From Parasphingopyxis marina (GTDB lineage Bacteria > Pseudomonadota > Alphaproteobacteria > Sphingomonadales > Sphingomonadaceae): a stretch of DNA of 64,000 nt. The stretch's first letter is position 1; each line of letters starts with the position of its first letter. The notes under the pieces were generated by a model. It searched no databases, had not been told where the DNA came from, and saw only the letters and a program-made list of their open reading frames with translations. Location: NCBI RefSeq assembly GCF_014237875.1, contig NZ_JACJVJ010000002.1, positions 496,001-560,000 of the forward strand. Direction: 5' to 3'. The position numbers and the translations under genes were made by a program. Positions 1-9,938 of the stretch are shown one piece after another.

Positions 1-409
1 CGACGCTATGCCCGGTCAGGTCCTTGTCGATCTCTCCGACAAGCCGCTCCTCCACTTCGCGATGATAATGTCTGCGCAATTCGCCCAAGGTGCGGGGCGG
101 TGCCACGATCAACAGCTTCTCGATCTCGCCGGCATGGGCGCGCTTGTAGAGCAGGTCGGCGGTTTCGGCGGCAAATCGATCCTCTTCCAGTTGGTGGAAA
201 TCGGTTTCCTGCATCTTGCTGCGCCGCGGGCCGGCGCTGGAGAAATTCCGCCCGGCCGAATCCGTCTTGTGTTCCCGGTTGGGGGGATTGTCCTGCGTCC
301 GTTTGGTTTCGAGTTCGAGCTGCAGATAATCGGCATCGCCTTCGTTGCGGAAAAACAGCATCTTCCGGCCATCGGCAACCAATATGCATGTGTCGTTGGG
401 TATTCGCAT
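1..409 (-). CDS. Host-attachment family protein (partial at window edge)
   Basis: About 136 residues are visible and the frame is still open at the window start, so only the last few residues and the stop are missing. It begins MRIPNDTCILVADGRKMLFF, continues with LELETKRTQDNPPNREHKTD, and has a C-terminal part with LYKRAHAGEIEKLLIVAPPR. This is the pattern of the family annotated as 'protein required for attachment to host cells', whose members resemble an archaeal release factor 1-like fold. The start is supported by an AAGGAG-type ribosome site 11 bases upstream. The gene is divergent from serS. The family's biochemical role is not known. The family assignment is from recognition of the sequence pattern. 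Confidence 0.75.
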   Translation of the reverse strand, partial: MRIPNDTCILVADGRKMLFFRNEGDADYLQLELETKRTQDNPPNREHKTDSAGRNFSSAGPRRSKMQETDFHQLEEDRFAAETADLLYKRAHAGEIEKLLIVAPPRTLGELRRHYHREVEERLVGEIDKDLTGHSV

Positions 410-493
410 CGGCTTTTCTCCTTGCTTTACCCTTCAACGCGCCAACCGCTTCAGGGTTGCGCTGGAACGGCCGGAAAGCCATAGCGCGCAGCC

Positions 494-1777
494 ATGCACG
501 ACCTCAGATTAATCCGCGAAAATCCCGACGCCTTCGACGCGGCCATGGCGAGACGCGGGCTCGATCCCGTAGCGGCGGACATCCTTTCCCGCGACGAAGC
601 GAACCGCGCCCTGCTGACCGAGCTGCAACAGGGCCAGGCGCGGCGCAACGAGGCTTCGAAAGCGATCGGCCAGGCCAAGGCGCAGGGCGACGAAGAGACC
701 GCGCAGGCGCTGATGGCAGAAGTGGGCGACCTCAAGAAGCGCCTGCCGGAAATCGAGGACGAGCAGAAGGCGCTCGCCGAGCAGATCGAGGCGATCCTTG
801 CCGCGCTACCCAATATCCCGGCCGAGGCCGTGCCCGATGGTGCCAGCGAAGACGAGAATGTCGAGCTGAAGACGATAGGCGATCTTCCCGCCTTCGATTT
901 CGAGGCGAAGGACCATGCCGATCTCGGCCCGCCGCTCGGCCTCGATTTCGAGACCGGGGTCAAGCTGTCCGGTGCGCGCTTCACCCTGGTGCGCGGCCAG
1001 ATCGCCAAGCTTCACCGCGCGCTCGGCCAGTTCGGGCTCGTTACGCTCTCCGGCGATCATGGCTATGAAGAGGTCTATCCGCCGCTGCTCGTCAACGACG
1101 AATCCATGTATGGCGCGGACAAGCTGCCGAAATTCGCCGAAGACCTGTTCCAGACGACCGATGGCCGCTGGCTGATCCCCACCGCCGAAGTGAGCCTGAC
1201 CAATATCGTGCGCGGCGACATCCTGGCCGAAGACGCGCTACCCCTGCGCTTCGTCGCGCTCACCTCCTGCTTCCGGTCCGAAGCCGGCGCGGCGGGCAAG
1301 GATACGCGCGGCTATATCCGCCAGCACCAGTTCGAAAAGGTCGAGATGGTCTCGATAACGACGCCCGAAGCCTCCGACGCCGAGCATGAGCGGATGACCG
1401 GCTGCGCCGAGGACATTCTCGAAAAACTCGGCCTGCCCTACCGCCGGATCGAGCTGTGCACCGGCGATCTCGGCTTTGGTGCCGCCCGGACCTACGATCT
1501 CGAAGTCTGGCTGCCGGGCCAGGGCGCCTATCGCGAGATTTCCAGCTGCTCGACCTGCCGGGATTTCCAGGCGCGGCGGATGAATGCGCGCTACCGCCCC
1601 GAAGGCGAAACCAAGGGCACGCGCTTCGTCCACACCCTCAACGGATCGGGGCTCGTCGTCGGGCGGATGCTCGTCGCGATTCTTGAAAACGGTCAGCAGG
1701 CCGACGGTTCCGTCATCGTTCCGGACGCATTGCGGCCCTATATGGGCGGAATGGAACTGCTGGAGCCTGCACGCTGA
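494..1777 (+). CDS. serS: Seryl-tRNA synthetase
   Basis: Charges tRNA-Ser (and tRNA-Sec where present) with serine in the cytoplasm. The protein has 427 residues, normal for the family. The first ~110 residues form the long helical coiled-coil arm that contacts the tRNA (the stretch around [19 protein letters not shown]). The class II catalytic core follows: motif 2 is around [19 protein letters not shown] and motif 3 around [17 protein letters not shown]. The start fits the family N-terminus [14 protein letters not shown]. The stop TGA shares one base with the surE start, so the two genes are translationally linked. Confidence 0.98.
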   Translation: MHDLRLIRENPDAFDAAMARRGLDPVAADILSRDEANRALLTELQQGQARRNEASKAIGQAKAQGDEETAQALMAEVGDLKKRLPEIEDEQKALAEQIEAILAALPNIPAEAVPDGASEDENVELKTIGDLPAFDFEAKDHADLGPPLGLDFETGVKLSGARFTLVRGQIAKLHRALGQFGLVTLSGDHGYEEVYPPLLVNDESMYGADKLPKFAEDLFQTTDGRWLIPTAEVSLTNIVRGDILAEDALPLRFVALTSCFRSEAGAAGKDTRGYIRQHQFEKVEMVSITTPEASDAEHERMTGCAEDILEKLGLPYRRIELCTGDLGFGAARTYDLEVWLPGQGAYREISSCSTCRDFQARRMNARYRPEGETKGTRFVHTLNGSGLVVGRMLVAILENGQQADGSVIVPDALRPYMGGMELLEPAR

Positions 1778-2541
1778 TGCGCATCCTTCTGTCCAATGAC
1801 GACGGCATCTACGCACCGGGTTTTGCGGTTCTCGAAAAGATCGCAGCGACGATAAGCGACGATATCTGGGTGGTCGCGCCCGCCGAGGAGCAATCGGGCG
1901 CCGGCCATTCGCTGACCCTGACGCAGCCGCTGCGGCTCCGCCAGCTCGGCGAGAAACGCTACAGCGTCACCGGCACGCCGACCGACGCGGTGATGATGGG
2001 GCTCGGCCTCGTCATGAAGGACAATCCGCCCGACCTCCTTCTTTCCGGCGTCAATCGCGGCGCAAACCTGGCCGAGGACGTGACCTATTCGGGCACGGTC
2101 TCTGCGGCGATGGAAGGGGCGCTCGCCGGCGTTCCCTCGATCGCGCTCAGCCAATGCTACGCGGCCGAGGCGATGGGCAATAATGTGCCTTTCTCCGCCG
2201 CCGAGGCCTGGGGCGGCAAGGTGCTGAAACCCCTGCTCGATTACCGGTTTCCGCCGCGCACGCTGATCAACGTCAATTTTCCGGCGCTGCCCGCCGCGGA
2301 GATCGAGGGCATCCGCACCGTGAGCCAGGGCATGCGCGATTACGGGCGTTTGCGGATCGTGGAAAACAAAGATCCGCGCGGTTTTCCCTATTACTGGTTC
2401 GGGCTGGGCCCGATGGTCGGTACGCACGAACATTCGACGGACCTCGAGGCGATCGCCGACGGCTATATCGCGGTCACGCCGCTGCACCTCGACATGACCC
2501 ATCATGAGTCGCTCGCCGCGCTCGGCACGATTTTCGACTGA
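1777..2541 (+). CDS. surE: 5'/3'-nucleotidase SurE
   Basis: Metal-dependent phosphatase of nucleoside 5'- and 3'-monophosphates and of short polyphosphate, linked to stationary-phase survival. The protein has 254 residues, the usual size. The metal site is seen in the N-terminal LLSNDDGIYAPG (two Asp), with the further family motifs EEQSGAGHS and SGVNRGANLAEDVTYSGTV. It starts inside the serS stop codon (TGATG overlap). In many proteobacteria surE is followed by pcm and then nlpD. Here pcm is absent and the NlpD-like gene follows directly after 76 bases. Confidence 0.97.
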   Translation: MRILLSNDDGIYAPGFAVLEKIAATISDDIWVVAPAEEQSGAGHSLTLTQPLRLRQLGEKRYSVTGTPTDAVMMGLGLVMKDNPPDLLLSGVNRGANLAEDVTYSGTVSAAMEGALAGVPSIALSQCYAAEAMGNNVPFSAAEAWGGKVLKPLLDYRFPPRTLINVNFPALPAAEIEGIRTVSQGMRDYGRLRIVENKDPRGFPYYWFGLGPMVGTHEHSTDLEAIADGYIAVTPLHLDMTHHESLAALGTIFD

Positions 2542-2617
2542 CGCATTGACCGCCGCCATCCCCGGCCGACGCCTCGGCGACGCTGGAAACGCCCGGAAAT
2601 CGTGGTAAGAGCGGCGG

Positions 2618-3661
2618 ATGCGAGGGCGGGCACCATGGATTTTGCCGATGGCATCGGCGCTTTTGCTCAGCGCCTGCATTCCGGCCTCGGCACCGCCCGG
2701 AGTGGCCCCTCCGCCATCGCCGTCCCCGCCCGCCAGCGTGCAACCGACGGCGCAGGAGCCGGTCTGGCGCGCACAATCCGTTTTCGCCAATGCCGACACC
2801 GTCCAGGCGACCCGCTACACGGTGCAGCCCGGCGACACGCTGAGCGGCATAGCGCGGCAGACCGGCGCCGGTGTCGACGCCATCGCCCGCGCGAACGCGC
2901 TTCCGCCGCCCTATCTGATCCGGCCCGGGCAGACGCTCGATATCCCGGGGGGCCGCTATCATGAGGTTCGCCGCGGCGAGACCGGCATCGCCATCGCCCG
3001 CGCTTATGGGGTCGACTGGTCCCGGGTCGTAACGCTGAACCAATTGGACGAACCCTATATCCTGCGCGTGGGCCAGCGTATCCGGCTGCCCAGCGAAGCC
3101 GAAGTCTCGTCGATGACGCGCGAACAGCGGGCGGCCGCTTTCGATCTCGATATCGACGATATCGTGACGGGCGGCGAACCGGCCCTGGCCGAAAACGAAG
3201 CGACGACCCCGCCGGTCCGTACCGCCGAACGGGTGCTACCGCCCGACGCCGCCGTTCGCTCGCCGGCCAATTTCGCGGGACGGTTCGGCTGGCCGATGAC
3301 CGGCCCGATCCTCTCGCGCTTCGGCGTCGGCGGCACCGAGGGGCTGCGCAACAACGGCATCGACATCGCCGCCGCCCGCGGCACGCCGGTCCTCGCCTCG
3401 GCCGAGGGCGTCGTGCTCTATGCCGGCGACGAAATCCAGGTGCATGGCGGGCTGGTGCTGCTGAGCCACGGCGACGGCTGGATCACCGCCTATGCCCATC
3501 TGGAGGATTTGCAGGTCGCCCGCGGCCAGCGCATCGAGCGCGGCCAGATGATCGCCCGCGCCAGCGACACCGGCCAGGTCGATCGTCCGCAGCTCCATTT
3601 CGAAATCCGCCGCAATCGCCAGCCGGTTGACCCGGCGCTCCATCTGCCGGATCTCGGATAG
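2618..3661 (+). CDS. NlpD-like lipoprotein with LysM repeats and degenerate M23 domain
   Basis: Predicted outer-envelope lipoprotein of 347 residues. The signal peptide ends in the lipobox LSAC (Cys20). Two LysM peptidoglycan-binding modules follow at about residues 66-110 (YTVQPGDTLSGIARQ) and 115-160 (HEVRRGETGIAIA), then a linker and an M23/LytM domain from about residue 225. The zinc site is degenerate: the HxxxD motif reads NNGID and the usual HLH reads QLH (in QLHFEIR). That is the pattern of NlpD and EnvC, which activate cell-wall amidases rather than cut peptidoglycan themselves. The place after surE also fits NlpD. Lack of catalysis is inferred. Confidence 0.88.
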   Translation: MRGRAPWILPMASALLLSACIPASAPPGVAPPPSPSPPASVQPTAQEPVWRAQSVFANADTVQATRYTVQPGDTLSGIARQTGAGVDAIARANALPPPYLIRPGQTLDIPGGRYHEVRRGETGIAIARAYGVDWSRVVTLNQLDEPYILRVGQRIRLPSEAEVSSMTREQRAAAFDLDIDDIVTGGEPALAENEATTPPVRTAERVLPPDAAVRSPANFAGRFGWPMTGPILSRFGVGGTEGLRNNGIDIAAARGTPVLASAEGVVLYAGDEIQVHGGLVLLSHGDGWITAYAHLEDLQVARGQRIERGQMIARASDTGQVDRPQLHFEIRRNRQPVDPALHLPDLG

Positions 3662-4704
3662 TGATGATGTTCGATCGCCGCCAACCCCAACAGGAAACGA
3701 CGGGCGAAATCCGCCGCAAGAGCGGGCTATCGCGCTGGATGTCGCTCGTCCTGCGCGCCGCGGTCGTGTTCTTCCTCGTCGGCATCGCGATCGGCGTCCA
3801 CTGGTTCGACCGCGCGGGCTATGTCGATCATTCGGACGGCAATATCAGCTTTCCCGACGTCCTCTATTTCACGATGGTGACGATCACGACCGTCGGCTAT
3901 GGCGATATCGTGCCGGTGTCGGACCGCGCGCGGCTGTTCGAGGCCGTACTCGTCACCCCTATCCGCCTTTTCATCTGGCTGATCTTTCTCGGAACGGCCT
4001 ATGATTTTCTGCTACAAAAGAGCTGGAGCCGCTGGCGCATGAGCATCATCCAGAAAAATCTTCACAACCATATCGTGGTCGCCGGGTTCGGCATTTCGGG
4101 CTCCGAAGCGGTCGACGAACTGCTGGAACGCGGCATCGACCCGACCGAGATCGTCGTCATCGACGGCGATCACGGACGGCTGGAAGCGGCCGAGCGGCGC
4201 GGCTGCAACGTGATGGAGGGCGATGCCTCGCGCGACAAGACCTTGCGCCAGGTGCGCGTCGAGCGCGCCCGGGCGATGATCGTATCGGCCGGCCGCGACG
4301 ATACCTCGATCCTTGTCGTGCTGACGGCGCGCGCGCTGGCGCCCAAGCTTGCGATCAGCGTCCTTGTCCGCGCATCGGACAATGAGCGGCTGGCGCGCCA
4401 GGCCGGCGCTACCAACGTCATCAACCCGGTCAGCTTTGCCGGGCTGCTGCTTGCCGGATCCTGCCACGGCCCGCATATTTCCGACTATATGGCCGATCTC
4501 GCCTCGGCGACGGGCCGCGTGGCCCTGCGCGAACGCATGGCGACCCATATGGAGGAAGGCCTGCCGCTGGGCGCGATCCAGACCGGCCTCGGCGTGCGCA
4601 TCTACCGCAACGGCAAGCCCTTCGGCTTCTGGGAAGAGGAAGCCAAACAGATCCTGGAGGGCGACCTGATCGTCGAGATCGTCGGCAAGCCCGAAGAGAT
4701 TTAG
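3661..4704 (+). CDS. Two-helix potassium channel with RCK (TrkA-N) domain
   Basis: Inner-membrane K+ channel subunit of 347 residues, probably tetrameric. It has a first membrane helix at about residues 28-48, a pore loop with the selectivity filter TTVGYGD (residues 76-82), and a second helix at about 93-113. A cytoplasmic RCK domain follows, with the Rossmann motif VVAGFGISGSEAVDELLERG and a C-terminal TrkA-C-like part. The first codon is a GTG sharing one base with the upstream stop; ATG codons follow at once at 3664 and 3667, so the true start may be a codon or two later. Gating ligand (nucleotide, Ca2+ or other) cannot be read from the sequence. Confidence 0.93.
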   Translation: MMMFDRRQPQQETTGEIRRKSGLSRWMSLVLRAAVVFFLVGIAIGVHWFDRAGYVDHSDGNISFPDVLYFTMVTITTVGYGDIVPVSDRARLFEAVLVTPIRLFIWLIFLGTAYDFLLQKSWSRWRMSIIQKNLHNHIVVAGFGISGSEAVDELLERGIDPTEIVVIDGDHGRLEAAERRGCNVMEGDASRDKTLRQVRVERARAMIVSAGRDDTSILVVLTARALAPKLAISVLVRASDNERLARQAGATNVINPVSFAGLLLAGSCHGPHISDYMADLASATGRVALRERMATHMEEGLPLGAIQTGLGVRIYRNGKPFGFWEEEAKQILEGDLIVEIVGKPEEI

Positions 4705-4711
4705 CCTCCAG

Positions 4712-5128
4712 TCAGGCAAACGCGGCGTGGACGCTGCCCATCACCGTGTAAAAGACCAGCCAATAGCCGGCATCGACCAGGAATAGCGTCCGTTTCGCGC
4801 CCTGGAACAGATAATTGGTCCACAGGGCCGGCACGATGAAGCCGAGTGCAACGCCGAAGGCCGTCATCACCATCACGCCGAACGCCAGATCCGGATAGGT
4901 GGCGAAGACATGGGCCAGCGTCCATGAAGCGAGCAGGCTCAGCAGGAATGTGAAGCCGTAGCGCCGCGCCATGTCCGCGCCGGTCGAGTTTTTCATATCG
5001 TCTTCGGAAATGCCCGCCGCCGACATCCACAGCCTGCCGAATAGCGGCCCGTACCAAAGGCCGCCGACCACGAAACCCGCTGCTGCGGCCAGGATGACGG
5101 CCAGCCAGTTTACCGCAAAGATATCCAT
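4712..5128 (-). CDS. DUF1761 family membrane protein
   Basis: 138 residues with four hydrophobic segments. It begins [19 protein letters not shown], followed by the family's characteristic [14 protein letters not shown] and later helices around [34 protein letters not shown] and [16 protein letters not shown]. This matches the DUF1761 family of unknown function. It is convergent with the potassium channel (8 bases apart) and divergent from rimO. A GGAG site precedes the start. Confidence 0.8.
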   Translation of the reverse strand: MDIFAVNWLAVILAAAAGFVVGGLWYGPLFGRLWMSAAGISEDDMKNSTGADMARRYGFTFLLSLLASWTLAHVFATYPDLAFGVMVMTAFGVALGFIVPALWTNYLFQGAKRTLFLVDAGYWLVFYTVMGSVHAAFA

Positions 5129-5250
5129 CGCTCCCCTCCTTCTTGTTATCCGTGCAGCATATCACAAAATCGGCGCGCAAAAATATCGGCGAACGGCCGT
5201 TCTCAAACCAAGTGACAATCCCCGCAAATCGGCCTATGCCGCGCCGCATC

Positions 5251-6603
5251 ATGGCAACCCGAATTCCCTCCCCGCCCAAGGTCGGCATGGTATCGCTCGG
5301 CTGCCCCAAGGCGCTTGTCGATTCCGAACGCATCCTCACCAAGCTGCGCTCCGACGGCTATGGCCTGTCGCCCGATTTCGACGGCGCGGACGTGGTGCTC
5401 GTCAACACCTGCGGCTTTCTCGACAGCGCCAAGGAGGAAAGCCTCGAAGCGATCGGAGAGGCGATCGCCGAGAATGGCCGCGTCATCGTGACGGGCTGCA
5501 TGGGCAAGGAAGCGGACGTCATCCGCGCGCGCTTCCCCGATGTGCTCGCCGTATCCGGGCCGCAGCAATATGAAGAGGTTGTCGGCGCCGTGCACGAAGC
5601 CGCGCCGATGCCGCCTTCGCCCTATGTCGATCTCGTCCCGGAAGCGGGGCTGAAGCTCACGCCGCGCCATTACAGCTATGTGAAGATTTCCGAGGGCTGC
5701 AACCATCGCTGCGCCTTCTGCATCATCCCTTCGATCCGCGGCGATCTTGTCAGCCGCCGGCCGGACGCCGTGCTGCGCGAGGCGGAAAAGCTGGTCGCGG
5801 CCGGGACGAAGGAACTGCTGATCATCAGCCAGGACACCTCGGCTTACGGGCTCGACCTGAAACACGCCTCATGGCCGTGGAAAGACGGAGACGTCCGCGC
5901 GCATATGACCGACCTTGCCCGCGAACTCGGCAAGCTCGGCACGGCCGAAAACCCGGTCTGGGTCCGCCTCCACTATGTCTATCCCTATCCGCATGTCGAT
6001 CAGGTCATTCCGCTGATGGCCGAGGGACTGATCACGCCCTATCTCGATATTCCCTTCCAGCATGCCTCGCCGCGCATCCTGAAAGCCATGAAGCGACCGG
6101 CCAACGAGGCCAAGGTATTGGAGCGGATCGCCAAGTGGCGCGCCATCTGCCCCGATCTCACTATCCGTTCGACCTTCATCGCGGGTTTTCCGGGCGAAAC
6201 CGAGGAGGATTTCCAATATCTGCTCGACTGGCTCGACGAGGCCCAGCTCGACCGCGTCGGCGCCTTCCGCTTCGAACCGGTCGAAGGCGCGCAGGCCAAC
6301 GCCCTGCCCGATGCCGTGCCGGACGAAGTGACCGAGGAGCGTTACGCGCGCCTGATGGAGAAATGTGCCGCGATCTCCGCCGCCAAGCTCCAGGCCAAGA
6401 TCGGCAGTATGCGCAAGGTGATCATCGACGTGGCCGACGGCGAAGGCGGCGCAACCGGCCGTTCGCAGGCCGATGCCCCCGAAATCGACGGTGAAGTCCA
6501 TCTGCGCGACGCCCACGGGCTGGAAGCCGGCGATATGGTCGATGTGAGGATCGAAGACGCCGACGAGCACGATCTGTTCGGCGTGCCGGAAATGCCGGCC
6601 TAG
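5251..6603 (+). CDS. rimO: Ribosomal protein S12 methylthiotransferase RimO
   Basis: Radical-SAM enzyme that adds a methylthio group to the conserved Asp of ribosomal protein S12. 450 residues from the chosen start [18 protein letters not shown]; the E. coli protein is of similar length. The N-terminal UPF0004 domain carries the extra iron-sulfur cluster cysteines ([25 protein letters not shown]). The radical-SAM core has CNHRCAFC (CxxxCxxC). A C-terminal TRAM domain contacts the ribosomal substrate. An ATG at 5236 would add five residues, and the frame is open further up. The stop lies in a CTAG shared with the convergent lipoprotein gene. Confidence 0.96.
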   Translation: MATRIPSPPKVGMVSLGCPKALVDSERILTKLRSDGYGLSPDFDGADVVLVNTCGFLDSAKEESLEAIGEAIAENGRVIVTGCMGKEADVIRARFPDVLAVSGPQQYEEVVGAVHEAAPMPPSPYVDLVPEAGLKLTPRHYSYVKISEGCNHRCAFCIIPSIRGDLVSRRPDAVLREAEKLVAAGTKELLIISQDTSAYGLDLKHASWPWKDGDVRAHMTDLARELGKLGTAENPVWVRLHYVYPYPHVDQVIPLMAEGLITPYLDIPFQHASPRILKAMKRPANEAKVLERIAKWRAICPDLTIRSTFIAGFPGETEEDFQYLLDWLDEAQLDRVGAFRFEPVEGAQANALPDAVPDEVTEERYARLMEKCAAISAAKLQAKIGSMRKVIIDVADGEGGATGRSQADAPEIDGEVHLRDAHGLEAGDMVDVRIEDADEHDLFGVPEMPA

Positions 6604-7187
6604 CTGATCCCGGCATTTCTCCGTTCGCGAGACTTGCGGTTCGACCGGCGGACCAGGAAGACGACCAGCCAGATCACGATCCCGACGAAAATGAGGAGCC
6701 CGATTCCGGCCACCGTCAGCACGGTGCCCACGGTTTCGAGCGCTTCCATCTCGGCGGGCGGCTCGTCCATGCCCTCGACGCTCCAGGCGGTAACCGTCGG
6801 GCTGCCGCCGCGCTGATAGGTATTGATGCGCGTGACCGTCCAATAGCTGTCGTCGGTCGTCACCAGCGTGAATTCCTTGTTGGTCGGCGCGTTATCGCCA
6901 AGGCTGGTGCTGTTCATGCTGTAGCTGATGATCCGGGTTTCGCCCTCGCCTTCGGGATAGGATGCCGCGGCCTGTTCGAACTCGCCTGCGCTTTCCTTCC
7001 AGATATCGGGGTCGATGACGGCCTCCAGGGCCTCCATGTCGCCCTCGCGCATGTCCGAAACGAATTGCTGGACGAAGGCCTGGTCTTCCTCCCCGACCAT
7101 CCTGTCGATCATGCCTTCCATCGTGCAGGCCGCGAGCATCGCCGCGAACAGCATCATGGCTAGATTCCTGAATAGTGTCGGCCGCAT
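6600..7187 (-). CDS. Lipoprotein with a C-terminal membrane helix, unknown function
   Basis: 195 residues, not recognised as a named family. The N-terminus is a lipoprotein signal ending in the lipobox LAAC (Cys21). The middle (about 35-150) is soluble and resembles small secreted domains with an SnoaL/DUF3887-like layout ([20 protein letters not shown], then alternating strands). Near the C-terminus is a strong membrane helix ([20 protein letters not shown]) followed by a very basic tail ([12 protein letters not shown]). A lipid anchor plus a C-terminal transmembrane helix is uncommon. The topology would place the tail in the cytoplasm if both signals work. It is convergent with rimO and divergent from the aminopeptidase. 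Confidence 0.7.
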   Translation of the reverse strand: MRPTLFRNLAMMLFAAMLAACTMEGMIDRMVGEEDQAFVQQFVSDMREGDMEALEAVIDPDIWKESAGEFEQAAASYPEGEGETRIISYSMNSTSLGDNAPTNKEFTLVTTDDSYWTVTRINTYQRGGSPTVTAWSVEGMDEPPAEMEALETVGTVLTVAGIGLLIFVGIVIWLVVFLVRRSNRKSRERRNAGIS

Positions 7188-7257
7188 AACGCCCTCCCCC
7201 CGATGCGCATGTGCGAACGGGCTTGGGTTCGCGCGCGGTTGTGTCTAAATCCGATCT

Positions 7258-8652
7258 ATGACCGATTATGCCGCACTGCTGAAGCCTGACAAGGGCCAAC
7301 AGGCCCACGACCTCCACCTCGTCAACGAGGCCGGGTTCGAAGACTGGCTGAAATCGCGCCCCGAAGGCGAACGCGAAGCGGTTCGCGCGCAGGCATTCGC
7401 CGGCAAGGGCTACGAACTCGCGATCCTGCCGGGCGAGAAGGCAGACCAGTGGTCCGCCGTGCTTGGCGTCGCCGATCCCGAGGCGCTTTCCACCTGGTGC
7501 CTTGCCAAGGCGGCGGCGACGCTGCCGGAGGGCGATTACCGGCTTTCTGAGGGCACGCCCGGCAAGGCGGCGCTCGGCTGGCTGCTCGCCCAATATCGCT
7601 TCGACGACTATAAGCAGGCGCCCGATCCCGAACAGCAGCGCATCCTCCACACCGGCGAGCCCGCGCCGATCGACGAATATGTCGCGATCGCCGAGGCCAC
7701 CGATCTCGTGCGCTCGCTCGTCAATATCCCGGCCGGCGATCTCGGCCCGGCGGAATTGCAGGACGCGGTCGAAAAGGCCGCGCGCGACCATGACGGGAAA
7801 GTCACCACAACCAAGGGCGCGGGTCTTGCCGACGGCTATCCGATGATCGACGCGGTCGGCCGGGCGGCGACGCAGGACCGCGCGCCAAGGCTCATCGAGC
7901 TGGAATGGGGCCACGACAAGCATCCGCGCCTCGCCATCGTCGGCAAGGGCGTGGTCTTCGATTCCGGCGGGCTCGACATCAAGAGCGCGGCCGGCATGCG
8001 CTGGATGAAGAAGGATATGGGCGGGGCGGCCCATGCATTGGCGCTGGCCCTGCTGGTCATGCGCCTCAAACTGCCCGTTCGCCTGCACCTTCTGATCCCG
8101 GCGGTCGAAAATGCCGTCGCCGGCAATGCTTTCCGGCCCGGCGACATCATCAAGAGCCGCAAGGGGCTGAGCGTCGAAATCGGCAACACCGATGCGGAGG
8201 GACGATTGATCCTGGGCGATGCGCTCGCCAAGGCGTGCGAGGACAGTCCGGACCTGATGATCGATTTCGCAACGCTGACGGGCGCGGCGCGCGCGGCGCT
8301 CGGGCCGGACCTGCCCGCCCTGTTCACCGACGATGACGAACTTGCCGCCGCGCTTTCCGGCGCGGGCTCGGCGATCGACGATCCGGTTTGGCGGCTGCCG
8401 ATCTGGAACGGTTATGAGGAATGGATGAAATCCGAGATCGCGGATCTTTCCAACAATTCCTCGGTGCCGATGGCCGGCGCGACGACGGCGGCGATATTCC
8501 TGCGAAAATTCGTCGAACCGGGCACGCTCTGGGCGCATTTCGATACCTTCGCCTGGCGGTCGGCGGCCAAGCCCGGGCGCCCCAAGGGCGGCGAGGCGCT
8601 GGGCCTGCGGGCGAGCTGGGAGATGCTGAAGGCGCGGTACAGGGACGACTAA
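7258..8652 (+). CDS. M17 leucyl aminopeptidase family protein
   Basis: Cytoplasmic two-metal aminopeptidase that removes N-terminal residues from peptides. 464 residues. The C-terminal catalytic domain is well conserved: GKGVVFDSGGLDIKSAAGM carries metal-binding Asp and the catalytic Lys, and the M17 signature NTDAEGRL stands at residues 310-317. The N-terminal domain is divergent, as usual for the family. The gene is monocistronic by spacing, with a divergent lipoprotein upstream and a MarR gene 94 bases downstream. The precise symbol (pepA or pepB) is left open because the N-terminal part does not decide it. Confidence 0.93.
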   Translation: MTDYAALLKPDKGQQAHDLHLVNEAGFEDWLKSRPEGEREAVRAQAFAGKGYELAILPGEKADQWSAVLGVADPEALSTWCLAKAAATLPEGDYRLSEGTPGKAALGWLLAQYRFDDYKQAPDPEQQRILHTGEPAPIDEYVAIAEATDLVRSLVNIPAGDLGPAELQDAVEKAARDHDGKVTTTKGAGLADGYPMIDAVGRAATQDRAPRLIELEWGHDKHPRLAIVGKGVVFDSGGLDIKSAAGMRWMKKDMGGAAHALALALLVMRLKLPVRLHLLIPAVENAVAGNAFRPGDIIKSRKGLSVEIGNTDAEGRLILGDALAKACEDSPDLMIDFATLTGAARAALGPDLPALFTDDDELAAALSGAGSAIDDPVWRLPIWNGYEEWMKSEIADLSNNSSVPMAGATTAAIFLRKFVEPGTLWAHFDTFAWRSAAKPGRPKGGEALGLRASWEMLKARYRDD

Positions 8653-8746
8653 GACAGGGAACGGCTTTGCCGATGAAACAATGCCTCGCTTCGATGGTTG
8701 ATACGGTAGCCCGGGCCCGCGGCCCCAAGCGAAGCAGGAGTGCCTA

Positions 8747-9103
8747 ATGGCTTCGAGCCCCCTCGATACCTGGATGGAAGCGTTGGTCGCCTATATCCGC
8801 TCCGGCCGGCCCGATCTCACCAACCGGCAGATGGCCCTGATGATAATCGTCTACCGCACGCCCGGCCCGCATACCGTGCGTGGCCTGGCCGCGACCTTGA
8901 AGGTATCCAAGCCCGTCATCACGCGCGCCTTGAATACCCTCTCCGCACTCGGCTATCTGCGGCGCCAGCGCGATGAAAACGACCGTCGAAGTGTAATCAT
9001 CGCCCACACACGAAACGGGGCGCGCTTTCTTGAACGATTCGAAAAACTCCTCCAGCCGGCCAAGCCCAAGGCCCGGAAACCCGCAACCGCCAAAAAGGCC
9101 TAG
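8747..9103 (+). CDS. MarR-family transcriptional regulator
   Basis: 118-residue winged-helix DNA-binding protein. The recognition region reads TVRGLAATLKVSKPVITRAL and the wing reads GYLRRQRDENDRRSVIIAHT, the typical MarR D-x-R-S wing. It has a short Lys/Ala-rich tail (KPKARKPATAKKA). The 3' end overlaps the NlpC/P60 frame by 74 bases if that gene uses its TTG start, so the pair may be co-translated. The ligand and regulated genes are not visible. Confidence 0.88.
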   Translation: MASSPLDTWMEALVAYIRSGRPDLTNRQMALMIIVYRTPGPHTVRGLAATLKVSKPVITRALNTLSALGYLRRQRDENDRRSVIIAHTRNGARFLERFEKLLQPAKPKARKPATAKKA

Positions 9104-9938
9104 CGTTTCGCGTCCCAGCTTTTCCCTGGGCCGCACGCCGGCGCTCGATCCACGGATCCACGCCTTTCGGGGCGACCGCGCCGATATCGCGCTCGCCGAC
9201 CGGCTGGCCCTGCCCCATTATATCGCGCCGGCCAAACGCCAGATCGTCGTGCCCGTCGCCGACCTTCGCGCCGACCCGTCCGACGAGGCCGAGCTCGGAT
9301 CGCAGCTTCTCCATGGCGAACGTTTCGCGCTGCTGGCGGACGAGAATGGCTGGGCCTGGGGCTATGGCGCGCATGACGGTTTCGTCGGCTTCCTGCGGCC
9401 CGATGCACTGGGCCCGGTATCCGAACCGAGCCATGTCGTCGCGGTGCCGCAAACGGAGAGCGGGCTGTTCCTCGCAAGCCGCGTCGGCGGCACGATCGAC
9501 GGCGAAATCCTCGATACCGGAACCGGATCGATCCCGCTCGCCGACCTGCTGCCGATCGGCGAAAAGGTCGACGATCCCGTCGCTATCGCTGAAAGCCTGA
9601 TCGGCGCGCCCTATCTGCTCGGCGGACGCAGCGCGCGCGGCATCGATTGCTCGGGGCTTGTCCAGATCGCCTTTGGCATGGCGGGCCTTGCCGTTCCGCG
9701 CGACAGCGACCTGCAGCTGGCGGCAATCGGCACGGACATCGCCGAGGGCGATCCGCTCCGGCGCGGGGATATCGTCTTCTTCCCGGCCCATGTCGGGATG
9801 ATGACCGATGGCGAGACGCTGCTTCATGCCAGCGGCCATGCCGGCGCGGTGACGAGCGAGCCGCTGGCGCAGGCGGTTGCGCGAATCGCCGAAAAGCACA
9901 ATAGGCCCGTGCTCGCGAAACGCAGGGTGAAGCTATGA
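9030..9938 (+). CDS. NlpC/P60 family peptidoglycan hydrolase
   Basis: Predicted cell-wall endopeptidase of the gamma-D-glutamyl-diamino acid type. An SH3-like region at about residues 70-130 (LLHGERFALLADENGWAWG) is followed by the NlpC/P60 domain: catalytic Cys in GIDCSGLVQIAFG, catalytic His in FFPAHVGMMTDG, third polar residue in LLHASGHAG. No signal peptide is visible. The only start upstream of the conserved part is a TTG at 9030 inside the MarR gene, so the true start is uncertain and could be internal. The stop overlaps the argC start (ATGA). Confidence 0.85.
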   Translation: MNDSKNSSSRPSPRPGNPQPPKRPSVSRPSFSLGRTPALDPRIHAFRGDRADIALADRLALPHYIAPAKRQIVVPVADLRADPSDEAELGSQLLHGERFALLADENGWAWGYGAHDGFVGFLRPDALGPVSEPSHVVAVPQTESGLFLASRVGGTIDGEILDTGTGSIPLADLLPIGEKVDDPVAIAESLIGAPYLLGGRSARGIDCSGLVQIAFGMAGLAVPRDSDLQLAAIGTDIAEGDPLRRGDIVFFPAHVGMMTDGETLLHASGHAGAVTSEPLAQAVARIAEKHNRPVLAKRRVKL

